Shown: piece after piece, positions 1 through 5,156 of the stretch
Numbering within the stretch: position 1 is the stretch's first letter
How the letters are laid out: the number at the start of each line of letters is the position of its first letter
NCBI GenBank assembly: GCA_964517215.1
Contig: CAZFBR010000233.1
Coordinates: forward strand, 1 to 5,205
Direction of reading: 5' to 3'
Origin: CAZFBR01 sp035353495 [NCBI: uncultured bacterium]
GTDB lineage: Bacteria > DAOPZR01
DNA: 5,205 nucleotides
Notes under the pieces: generated by a model
Told to the model about the DNA's origin: nothing
What the model saw: the letters and a program-made list of their open reading frames with translations, nothing else
Database searches by the model: none
Program-made: the position numbers and the translations under genes

Positions 1-109
1 CCCGCTTCGGCTGGCCGGTCGCTGCGGCAGGATTCGCCGGCAGTCAGGCGCGGCTGTTTTCGCTGCGACGGGCGATTTGGCCGGGTCCGGAACGAACCCC
101 GGCATCAGG
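1..109. other. Stretch downstream of the YhcH-family gene with no supported gene
   Basis: This is the end of the window, downstream of the YhcH-family stop codon. On the minus strand an ATG at 105-103 opens a frame that stays open to the window edge (35 codons). It has no Shine-Dalgarno sequence, and its translation (MPGFVPDPAKSPVAAK...) is rich in Pro, Ala and Arg and resembles no family I know. A short GC-rich inverted repeat (CCGGG/CCCGG, outer limits 81-102) follows the stop codon, but no run of T follows it, so it is not a convincing rho-independent terminator. A third gene of the operon could begin here; I cannot support it. Confidence 0.3.
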
Positions 110-565
110 CTATTGGCAGCGCACTTTGACGACGATTTTCAGCATGGCCGCACCGCTGCCGTCCGCCAGGCCGGGCGCGTGGGCGTCAGCCGGAAAGAAT
201 ATCGCGAACCGGCCCGCCGCCAGCGGCAGCCGGCAGCCGGGCCCCGAGTAGAATGCGCAATCGCCGGCCGCATCGTAGGCAACTGTTTCGCGCACTACCG
301 CCAGCGGCGACCAGCCGATCAGTTCGCTGCCGGCAACCGCATACTGCACATCGATATACCGCCGGTGCGCTTCCCAGCGCAGGTCGTCTGCCGGCGGCTT
401 CGGAGTGTAGCGGCTGACCATGGCATAAACGTCGTCGCCGGCAATCTCCTGCCGGCCGTCCGGCAGCTGTGCCAGATCCGTGCGGCGCAGGAAGGCGAAG
501 GCGGCGGCGAAGTGCGGATGCAGCGCCGCGTAATCGTTTGCCTGTGCCAGCGGCGCGAGGATCAT
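110..565 (-). CDS. YhcH/YjgK/YiaL-family protein (DUF386), sugar-metabolism-associated beta-sandwich protein
   Basis: This is a complete 151-residue protein, the usual length for the YhcH/YjgK/YiaL (EbgC-like) family. The family signature is clear: E65-A-H67-R-R-Y70-I-D72-V-Q74-Y followed by G79-S-E-L-I-G, and later F124-P-A-D127-A-H129-A-P131-G with a closing K143-I-V-V-K147-V strand. These His, Asp, Glu and Lys residues line the presumed metal/ligand pocket of the cupin-like beta-sandwich. Family members are cytosolic and occur in sialic acid, gulonate and beta-galactoside gene sets, where an anomerase/isomerase or sugar-binding role has been proposed. The exact reaction here is unknown. 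The ATG start overlaps the stop codon of the upstream STAS/kinase-like gene (ATGA, 562-565), so the two are probably translationally coupled. Only a weak GGAA-type ribosome site precedes it, which fits coupling. No sugar transporter or catabolic enzyme is visible nearby, which is unusual for this family. Confidence 0.93.
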   Translation of the reverse strand: MILAPLAQANDYAALHPHFAAAFAFLRRTDLAQLPDGRQEIAGDDVYAMVSRYTPKPPADDLRWEAHRRYIDVQYAVAGSELIGWSPLAVVRETVAYDAAGDCAFYSGPGCRLPLAAGRFAIFFPADAHAPGLADGSGAAMLKIVVKVRCQ

Positions 566-2871
566 TTCCGTTCCAGCCGCTGCAGCTGCTCAACGATGAG
601 CGCCGCGCGGTACATGGCCAGCTGCTTGCGCCGCCCGGCGACGCTGTAATACGACACCACCGGCAGCGTCCATTCGAGCACCGCCAGCAGATACGGGATG
701 ATATCCGTCTCGAAGACCGTGCACTGGTCCGCATAGCGCCGCATGCGGCAGACGGTGGCGTGCGCCTTGGCCACCATCGGATCGCTGCCGCGATAGTTCA
801 GCTGCGGCTGCTCGCCCAGGGTGCTCGTGGCGGCAAAGCCCTGCTCGACCTCCAGCAGCTGCGCCAGTTCCTCGTCGGTGTCGAGCTTGGTCAGTTCGAT
901 CATGACGATCGGTTCCAGCCGCGCGAAGTCGCTGGTGATGTTGGCCGGCCGGCATTCGGAGAAGTCGATGATATACAGGTTCTCGCGCTCGTCGATAAGG
1001 ATGTTCTTCAGGTTGAGGTCGCCGTGGATGATGCCGGTGTACCACTGCCGCTGTTTGGCCTGGCGTTTCGGGTATTCGTGCTTGTAGAAGTGGAACGGAT
1101 TGGGCAGCGCGCGACCGAGCGCGGGACAGTCGATGGTCGGCACATCGGCGTCGATGCCCAGCTCCTTCTTCGCATCGGCAACAATCTCCTTGAAGAAGAG
1201 CCGCGCGGGATCGTGCATGGCATAGAGCGCGATATTCTCCAGTTTGGGCTGGCCGTACCACGGTTTCATGATATCGGTGAAGAACCGGTCGAGGATGGCG
1301 GTGATCTTGTCCACGGAGGCGGTGCGGTAATAGTCCTCGAACCAGATCAGCTTGCTGTCCGCGCCGGTGACGCCGACGAAATTGTAGCGCAGCCCCGCCC
1401 ACTCGCCGCACCCCGCTTCGCCCATGATGGTGGTGCTGTTGTTGAGGATGTATTTTTCCACGCAGGCGCGGTAGGCGACGACCTCGCGATCAGTAACCGC
1501 CCGCGGGCCGATCTTGAGCACCGTCGGGAGCTGCGCTCGACCGCTACGGTCGAAGCTGGCGGCGCGGAAGGTCTGCGAGGTGAACCCGCCGCTCAGCCGG
1601 GTCAGGACCACCCGCCCGCAGTCGTGGTAGATGCGCCGGGTCAGGACCGCCCATTCCTCGCGGAAGTTCTTCTCGTCGGGAACTTCCAATTTCACCTGCT
1701 TCTCCACGCTGGCGCGCGCTGCCGCGGGGGTGAACAGCCAGATCCGCGCCGCGGTCAGGGTGCTGTCCGCCTGGGCCACACTCACGCCGGTGAGCTGGTC
1801 GAGCGAAGCGAGTGCGGTCAGCATGTCGTTCAGCTCGGCCGACGATTCCGACAGCGGCGCGGCGTTCGCCAGGGCAAAGGCATGGCCGGCCAGCGTACCG
1901 TCGGCGGCCAGAGCGCCCTGGGCGGCGGCGAAATCGCCGGTGCAGCGCTTCGGGTCGGCAGCCACGCCCACAAAGAAAATACCCGGGACGTTCCTGACCG
2001 AACTGACCGTCGTGCCGGCGGCCAGGTCGGCAGCAGTGGCGTAATGCGCGCCGCGGTAATCGGCGCCCGGCGCATAGACGGCGAAGCCGAGTGCAGGGCC
2101 GTCTGCACTGGCGCACTCCTTCGCCAGGGTGCGGCAGTCCGCCAGCAGTTCCGCCAGCGAAAAGGGCGCACCGGCGGCCACTTCCATGGTCAGGGCGGGG
2201 GTGCCGCTGATGCCGATGCCGCGCCGGACGAACAGCTCGCTTGCTTCGGGCTGCGGGGTGATGACGAAGTCGGGGATGCAGTGGCCGTCGGCGGGAATGA
2301 CGCCCGCGGCGCGGCCGATGGTGAGGAACGCGCCAAGCGCCGTATCGGCCTGGGCGCTGCTGCTGCCGAATCCGCCGATGCCGAAAGCCAGTTCCAGTTC
2401 CGCCAGATTGGTGCGGATGAGGCCGTCGCCGCCGGTCCAGACGTCAAGCAGCGAACTGGCGCCGGCCACACGACTGACCGCATAGCGGCGGCCGCTGACG
2501 GTCTTTTCCGTCAGGCCGGCCAGCGCCTGCTGGCGGCGGACCGCGTCGGCGATGGCTGCCGGCACCGTGTCGGCCACCACGAAGAATTTCAGCATGCCGC
2601 TCATGGCCAGTACCTGGCGGGTGGCATCAGCCAAACCGGCGAAAATGGCGCCGCCTGAATTTGCCGCCAGCTGCTTCTGCAGCTTCAGCAATGAGCGCAG
2701 GCCGGCGCTCGACACGAATTCCACGCCGGTGAAATCAACTGCCGCCCAGGTGGCGTCAGCGGGGAGCGCGCCGGCGGCTTCATCCAGCCGCACCGCACCC
2801 AGACCGTCCAGCCGGCCGTTGAGCGTGATAATGTCGATATTTTGTTCGTGCCTGATGGTGATTTCGAGCAT
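562..2871 (-). CDS. Multidomain STAS / unknown middle region / kinase-like (APH-fold) phosphotransferase protein
   Basis: The protein has 769 residues counted from the ATG at 2871-2869. That start is preceded at 5 nt by GGAGG (2877-2881), and the STAS fold begins at once (LEITIRHEQNIDIITLNGRLDG). Residues 1-112 form the STAS domain. The segment V-S54-S55-A-G-L matches the DSSGL site of SpoIIAA-type anti-anti-sigma factors, with S55 at the phospho-acceptor position and Ser in place of the usual Asp before it. Residues about 125-395 are an Ala/Gly-rich globular region that I cannot name, with F163-GIGGFG and a following LGAFLTIGRAAG segment. Residues about 418-769 look like the kinase/aminoglycoside-phosphotransferase fold: LSGGFTSQTF (426-435) as nucleotide loop, K453 in VLKIG, E463, then H616-G-D618-L-N with N623, and I-D636-F. 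All catalytic positions are therefore present. The FEDYY...WYGQ insert and the DFARLE segment after IDF recall the C-terminal 'ternary complex associated domain 9' (TCAD9) of bacterial NTP-dependent conflict proteins; this is from memory. No membrane segment or signal peptide is seen, so the protein is cytosolic. Likely role: signalling by phosphorylation; substrate unknown. The in-frame ATG at 2928-2926 would add 19 residues but overlaps the -35 box and lacks a ribosome site. Confidence 0.9.
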   Translation of the reverse strand: MLEITIRHEQNIDIITLNGRLDGLGAVRLDEAAGALPADATWAAVDFTGVEFVSSAGLRSLLKLQKQLAANSGGAIFAGLADATRQVLAMSGMLKFFVVADTVPAAIADAVRRQQALAGLTEKTVSGRRYAVSRVAGASSLLDVWTGGDGLIRTNLAELELAFGIGGFGSSSAQADTALGAFLTIGRAAGVIPADGHCIPDFVITPQPEASELFVRRGIGISGTPALTMEVAAGAPFSLAELLADCRTLAKECASADGPALGFAVYAPGADYRGAHYATAADLAAGTTVSSVRNVPGIFFVGVAADPKRCTGDFAAAQGALAADGTLAGHAFALANAAPLSESSAELNDMLTALASLDQLTGVSVAQADSTLTAARIWLFTPAAARASVEKQVKLEVPDEKNFREEWAVLTRRIYHDCGRVVLTRLSGGFTSQTFRAASFDRSGRAQLPTVLKIGPRAVTDREVVAYRACVEKYILNNSTTIMGEAGCGEWAGLRYNFVGVTGADSKLIWFEDYYRTASVDKITAILDRFFTDIMKPWYGQPKLENIALYAMHDPARLFFKEIVADAKKELGIDADVPTIDCPALGRALPNPFHFYKHEYPKRQAKQRQWYTGIIHGDLNLKNILIDERENLYIIDFSECRPANITSDFARLEPIVMIELTKLDTDEELAQLLEVEQGFAATSTLGEQPQLNYRGSDPMVAKAHATVCRMRRYADQCTVFETDIIPYLLAVLEWTLPVVSYYSVAGRRKQLAMYRAALIVEQLQRLERK

Positions 2872-2876
2872 GACCG

Positions 2877-2881
2877 CCTCC
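2877..2881 (-). promoter_or_regulatory. Shine-Dalgarno GGAGG that fixes the start of the STAS/kinase-like gene
   Basis: On the minus strand the sequence reads GGAGG, then five bases, then ATG (2871-2869). This is near-ideal spacing and is the reason for choosing this start over the in-frame ATG at 2928. The upstream CCTCC at 2894-2898 could pair with it across a 12-base loop if a longer transcript covers this region. Confidence 0.8.
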
Positions 2882-2893
2882 GCAGAAATGGAT

Positions 2894-2910
2894 GGAGGTA
2901 ATGTACCTCC
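2894..2910. repeat. 17-base perfect inverted repeat (7+3+7) overlapping the -10 box; candidate operator
   Basis: The plus strand reads GGAGGTA, ATG, TACCTCC, a perfect 7-base inverted repeat with a 3-base centre. It covers the whole candidate -10 hexamer (2900-2905) and the downstream end of the spacer. This is a classical place for a repressor to block RNA polymerase. No specific regulator family can be named from the motif. Confidence 0.5.
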
Positions 2911-2928
2911 CCCGCGCGCCCGCGTCAA
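2900..2928 (-). promoter_or_regulatory. Candidate sigma-70-type promoter of the STAS/kinase-like - YhcH operon
   Basis: On the minus strand TTGACG (2923-2928, five of six matches) is followed after exactly 17 bases by TACATT (2900-2905, four of six matches). Transcription would start near 2893, leaving a short leader of about 22 nt that carries the GGAGG ribosome site. The spacer is almost entirely G/C, which is unusual and may make the promoter weak or dependent on a regulator. This is a pattern match only. Confidence 0.5.
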
Positions 2929-2993
2929 CCTATTGCAGGTACGCTGCCATAAGTTAACCTTGGCTATCCTACCCTTCGGACCGTACGCAGGTT

Positions 2994-3007
2994 ACTGTGT
3001 TCACAGT
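2994..3007. repeat. 14-base palindrome ACTGTG-TT-CACAGT
   Basis: This is a perfect 6+2+6 inverted repeat about 66 bases upstream of the candidate -35 box of the STAS/kinase-like operon. It could be a protein-binding site. The CTGT...ACAG arms recall a LexA box, but the spacing (4 instead of 8 bases) does not fit the gammaproteobacterial form, and CRP half-sites do not fit either. Confidence 0.35.
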
Positions 3008-3028
3008 GGCATGATATCGGCCGGTGTT

Positions 3029-3043
3029 TGGCAACGGTTGCCA
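3029..3043. repeat. 15-base palindrome TGGCAAC-G-GTTGCCA
   Basis: This is a perfect 7+1+7 inverted repeat with an odd centre, in the same gap as the 2994-3007 palindrome and about 100 bases upstream of the candidate -35 box. Its size and symmetry suit an operator of a LacI/GalR- or TetR-like repressor, but no such regulator is in the window. It has no T run on either side, so it is not a terminator. Confidence 0.4.
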
Positions 3044-3194
3044 CAAGCATAACTCTGCCGCTGCAGTCATTGCTGCACAAACATGAATACGGGGTCAGCT
3101 CCAGGAAAGACCGCAACCCCGCAGTTGTGTATGTGGTCAAAGCGTCGCCCAAATGCACCGCATGAACCTTCGACCGGCTGCTTACCTGGCGGTG

Positions 3195-3965
3195 TTATCT
3201 TTTCCCTGTTCGCTTTATTCGCCACAATCCGATCGCCACACCGAGCAGCAATACGCCAGCAGCAAGCAATCCGCCAAATATCCATACCCGTCGCACGCGC
3301 GGTACCTCGGGCGCCAGCGAAGACAACGCCGAAATCGGGAGTTTTCTTTCCTTCACCTTGTATACTGTTCTCATCCACGCCATGCATTCGCTGTGCAGGG
3401 AATCATCGGCGTCCGCGAATCGCCAGCGATCATCGCAGTATGTTTCCTCGCGAACGACCCGCCCGTGCACAATCTTGACGATCACGAAATCATAATGACC
3501 TGCTCCGGCACGCACCGGAAAGCTGCGCCCGGGCAGGGGGCGGATCGTCACATATCCGCTAAACCAGTCCATTGGGATCTTGCCATTCTGCCCGCGCATC
3601 CGCTCGATTTCATCGGGAATGGCCATTGGTGCATACCATGGAGCATAGCCGATCCGATATTCCAGTTTTTGCAGGTAGAAACGCCCGTCGGTGATTTCCC
3701 AGGTGGCGATATGGCTTCGATTACATGCCGTCGACGTGCCGAATTCTTTGAATACCGGGTAGGGATGCTCCGGATGAGTGAGATAGAATATTTCCAGCAA
3801 TGACGGAACAAACAGACCAACCGGGACCAGGTACTCGCTGTCATGGTAGATGATGTAGTCAGGTCTTTGTGAGGTCGCATATGCCGGCATAGTGACCCCG
3901 GACAGCATCAGAACGAGCACCGTCACCATGCAGAACAAGCGCAGCATACCATTCACCCGGTTCAT
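3195..3965 (-). CDS. Exported protein of unknown function with signal peptide and C-terminal membrane anchor
   Basis: The protein has 256 residues from the ATG at 3965-3963. Residues 1-30 form a signal peptide: Arg residues early, a hydrophobic core (LFCMVTVLVLMLSGV) and an A-Y-A30 cleavage site. The ectodomain (31-226) has Cys at 81, 177 and 194. Residues 228-249 (VWIFGGLLAAGVLLLGVAIGLW) are a membrane helix followed by a basic tail RIKRTGKR, giving a type I topology. The segments IATWEITDGRFYLQKLE (86-102) and WFSGYVTIRPLPG (134-146), with a later IVKIVHGRVV strand, resemble from memory a widespread family of bacterial hypothetical proteins carrying 'ATWEI-x-DGKLYL' and 'WFSGEL-x-I-P-x-G' blocks. 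No function is known to me. The gene lies 22 bases behind its upstream neighbour and should share its promoter. The frame is open further upstream to 4127, but that part overlaps the neighbour gene and lies before the signal peptide. An ATG at 3947 is a second possible start. The ribosome site is weak (AACGAG). Confidence 0.82.
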   Translation of the reverse strand: MNRVNGMLRLFCMVTVLVLMLSGVTMPAYATSQRPDYIIYHDSEYLVPVGLFVPSLLEIFYLTHPEHPYPVFKEFGTSTACNRSHIATWEITDGRFYLQKLEYRIGYAPWYAPMAIPDEIERMRGQNGKIPMDWFSGYVTIRPLPGRSFPVRAGAGHYDFVIVKIVHGRVVREETYCDDRWRFADADDSLHSECMAWMRTVYKVKERKLPISALSSLAPEVPRVRRVWIFGGLLAAGVLLLGVAIGLWRIKRTGKR

Positions 3966-3987
3966 GCCGCTCGTTATCTTTCCGGTA

Positions 3988-4515
3988 TTATCGTACGGCT
4001 GCATCAGGCAGGTCGACCCCGGTATCAAAGCACCGGTGCAGCTGCCAGACACCGTAATTGGGCGGTACCCCTTCATGCCATCCCTGCCCGGGCTCCACAT
4101 ATATCCGGCCCCACAATTCCGCGCCATCGATCACGCCGATGTATTGGGCAACCGGCATTTCATTCCCAACATATTGCCAAGTCACGACATTGCCGGTTTG
4201 ATTGAAATTCCCCGCCGTGATCCCGGACACGATGCGCAGCTGACCTTCTGTGACGGTGATTTCCACCGGGGTAACGCTGGTGGTCTCACCCGCCAGTGTC
4301 TTTGCGAAGAGATACCGGCCGGAAACCAATGCATTGGGCTGGACGCCCATGCGCGCAAGGAACGTCCGGTCGAGTTCAAGCAACTGGTGGTGCTGCATCA
4401 TATCCCGGGTGATGCGCTGCTTGACGGCTCTGTCCGACCCGACATCCCGTCCATACCAGAAAGCGGCCCCGGCAATCATCAGTCCGATTCCCATGCACAT
4501 GAGTATGCGCCGCAT
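3988..4515 (-). CDS. Small membrane-anchored or secreted protein of unknown function
   Basis: The protein has 175 residues from the ATG at 4515-4513, which sits 5 nt behind a GGAGG (4521-4525). The ATG just before it, at 4518, would leave only 2 nt. Residues 1-3 are basic (MRR) and 4-20 are hydrophobic (ILMCMGIGLMIAGAAFW), giving an N-terminal signal anchor or uncleaved signal sequence. Residues 24-58 look helical and polar. The rest (60-170) looks beta-rich, with GRYLF, VEITVTEGQLRIVSG, VVTWQYVGNE and WGRIYVEPGQGW. I do not recognise the family. The alternation of short strands with Gly/Asn turns resembles small periplasmic sandwich or lipocalin-like proteins, but no lipobox follows the signal (the early Cys7 lies inside the hydrophobic core). 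It is the first gene of a pair with the exported protein at 3195-3965, separated by 22 bases. A strong promoter lies upstream. Confidence 0.8.
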   Translation of the reverse strand: MRRILMCMGIGLMIAGAAFWYGRDVGSDRAVKQRITRDMMQHHQLLELDRTFLARMGVQPNALVSGRYLFAKTLAGETTSVTPVEITVTEGQLRIVSGITAGNFNQTGNVVTWQYVGNEMPVAQYIGVIDGAELWGRIYVEPGQGWHEGVPPNYGVWQLHRCFDTGVDLPDAAVR

Positions 4516-4559
4516 CATTCCCTCCGTCGAACACGAACGCAACATACACACCGAATCAC

Positions 4560-4588
4560 ATTATATGTCAATTTGTTTGCGATGCCAA
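4560..4588 (-). promoter_or_regulatory. Strong candidate sigma-70-type promoter of the exported-protein gene pair
   Basis: On the minus strand TTGGCA (4583-4588, five of six matches) is followed after 17 bases by a perfect TATAAT (4560-4565). The predicted transcription start near 4553 gives a leader of roughly 38 nt to the ATG at 4515. A perfect TTGACA (4566-4571) directly abuts the TATAAT. With a 17-base spacer it would point to TGTATG at 4543-4548, a poor -10, so the first pairing is preferred. Confidence 0.7.
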
Positions 4589-4608
4589 CAAACGCGTTCA
4601 AACGCGTT
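4589..4608. repeat. Two adjoining 10-base direct repeats with palindromic cores, next to the -35 box
   Basis: The plus strand reads CAAACGCGTT twice in direct succession (4589-4598 and 4599-4608). Each copy contains the 8-base palindrome AACGCGTT. The pair adjoins the -35 hexamer at 4583-4588, and the copies are 10 bases, about one helical turn, apart. This layout suits binding of a regulator beside RNA polymerase. A degenerate CCACGCGGTT (4611-4620) may be a third, weaker copy, 22 bases from the first. Confidence 0.6.
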
Positions 4609-4662
4609 GGCCACGCGGTTTGTGTGTGGGCAACGTCGCCGGTAACGACAGGTCATGCGCTG

Positions 4663-5085
4663 TCATTCGACGGCAAAGTTTTCGGATTTGAAATCACGGT
4701 AATACCGGCCGCTGTGTGCGGTGAATTTCAAGACGCAATAATCAGGATCCGTTACGCCTTTGGCGTAATACATCTCATCGCCATCCTGCCAGATCATTTG
4801 TTTTGACTTTTGGTCTTGGAGAACCGCCATGGTCCCCTTGAGCATGACTCCCGTGAAGAACCTGTGGTCAAAGAAATATACGCAGGCTTTCGGATTGGCG
4901 GCATATTGCTTAACTCGCATCGAGGAGGTGTTGGTCGTGAAATAGATGTGCCTGATGCCCTCGCGCTTCCGGGGCGGGAGCATGGCCTTGGCATTCGGAA
5001 AATCGTTCTCGTCGACAGAGCCAATAATCGACACCGAAACCTTGTCGATAATACTCCCGATCGTTTTCTCCGCGTCGCGCATCAT
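4663..5085 (-). CDS. Pyridoxamine 5'-phosphate oxidase-like flavoprotein (general stress protein 26 type)
   Basis: The protein has 140 residues from the ATG at 5085-5083. The fold is the FMN-binding split barrel of the PNPOx-like superfamily: a helix (MMRDAEKTIGSIIDK), VSVSIIGSVDENDFPNAKAM (residues 16-35), the FMN phosphate-contact block F49-TTNTSS-x-R-V-K59, NPKACVYFFD (64-73), GVMLKGTMAVLQD (79-91) and GVTDPDYCVLKFTAHSGRYY (110-129). The last blocks are typical of the 'general stress protein 26' group. Members bind FMN or related cofactors in the cytosol; true pyridoxine phosphate oxidase activity is unlikely at this length and the substrate is unknown. A GGAGGAGG (5097-5104) precedes the ATG by 11 nt. 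The in-frame ATG at 5109 would translate that ribosome site as PEEE and has none of its own; the ATG at 5082 is also possible. The gene is complete and appears to be its own unit, 147 bases ahead of the next gene. The frame stays open to the window edge upstream, probably by chance. Confidence 0.9.
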   Translation of the reverse strand: MMRDAEKTIGSIIDKVSVSIIGSVDENDFPNAKAMLPPRKREGIRHIYFTTNTSSMRVKQYAANPKACVYFFDHRFFTGVMLKGTMAVLQDQKSKQMIWQDGDEMYYAKGVTDPDYCVLKFTAHSGRYYRDFKSENFAVE

Positions 5086-5096
5086 CGGATATTTTT

Positions 5097-5104
5097 CCTC
5101 CTCC
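5097..5104 (-). promoter_or_regulatory. Extended Shine-Dalgarno GGAGGAGG of the flavoprotein gene
   Basis: The minus strand reads GGAGGAGG 11 nt before the ATG at 5085. It lies inside the longer possible frame starting at 5109 and is the main reason to prefer the shorter protein. The 11-nt spacing is slightly long. Confidence 0.6.
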
Positions 5105-5110
5105 GGCATA

Positions 5111-5128
5111 CCGCTGGGCGTCCAGCGG
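5111..5128. other. Strong GC-rich hairpin (7-bp stem, 4-nt loop) just upstream of the flavoprotein gene
   Basis: The plus strand reads CCGCTGG, GCGT, CCAGCGG, a perfect 7-base stem of which six pairs are G:C. On the minus strand it ends six bases before the GGAGGAGG ribosome site of the flavoprotein gene, so it probably lies in the leader RNA. It has no T run behind it on the minus strand. On the plus strand the following bases are only modestly T-rich (GTTGTTT), so a terminator for an unseen plus-strand transcript is possible but weak. Confidence 0.45.
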
Positions 5129-5156
5129 GCACTGTTGTTTCTGCGCCAGCTGCGGA

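Larger units (their letters stand above)
2929..3194. other. Intergenic region between the exported-protein pair and the STAS/kinase-like operon, no gene seen
   Basis: This stretch has no supported gene. A 64-codon frame on the minus strand (3158-2964, GTG start) has no ribosome site, a Cys/His/Arg-rich random-looking translation and no recognisable family. The region holds two palindromes (2994-3007 and 3029-3043) and a weak TGCAG/CTGCA inverted repeat at 3062-3077. No rho-independent terminator with a T run follows the upstream gene's stop codon at 3195. Confidence 0.5.

Noticed and set aside
1-250. A plus-strand frame starting RFGWPVAAAGFAG at the window edge, as the end of a convergent gene
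   Set aside because: It runs deep into the YhcH-family gene on the other strand before its stop and loses any protein-like character there.
469-2658. A 729-codon open frame on the plus strand, opposite the STAS/kinase-like gene
   Set aside because: Its translation is a His/Arg/Gly/Gln-rich string with no family resemblance, typical of the frame opposite a GC-rich gene. The minus-strand frame has clear STAS and kinase motifs and a ribosome site.
2872-2928. A longer N-terminus for the STAS/kinase-like protein starting at the ATG at 2928
   Set aside because: The 19 added residues (MTRARGGGTL...) have no ribosome site, lie over the candidate promoter and come before the first STAS strand.
2964-3158. 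A 64-codon minus-strand frame in the intergenic region
   Set aside because: It has a GTG start without a ribosome site, an unstructured Cys/His/Arg-rich translation and palindromes inside it that look regulatory instead.
3067-3387. A 106-codon minus-strand frame overlapping the end of the exported-protein gene
   Set aside because: It begins inside that gene in another frame, has no ribosome site and shows no recognisable domain.
3153-3803. A 216-codon plus-strand frame opposite the exported-protein gene
   Set aside because: It is a shadow frame; the minus strand carries a signal peptide, a membrane anchor and recognisable sequence blocks.
3892-4806. A 304-codon plus-strand frame spanning two minus-strand genes and their promoter
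   Set aside because: It runs across the near-consensus promoter and the opposite-strand genes, and its translation is His/Arg/Pro-rich without any domain.
5086-5109. A start for the flavoprotein at the ATG at 5109
   Set aside because: It has no ribosome site of its own and would turn the GGAGGAGG site into codons; homologous proteins as I recall them begin at about the shorter start.
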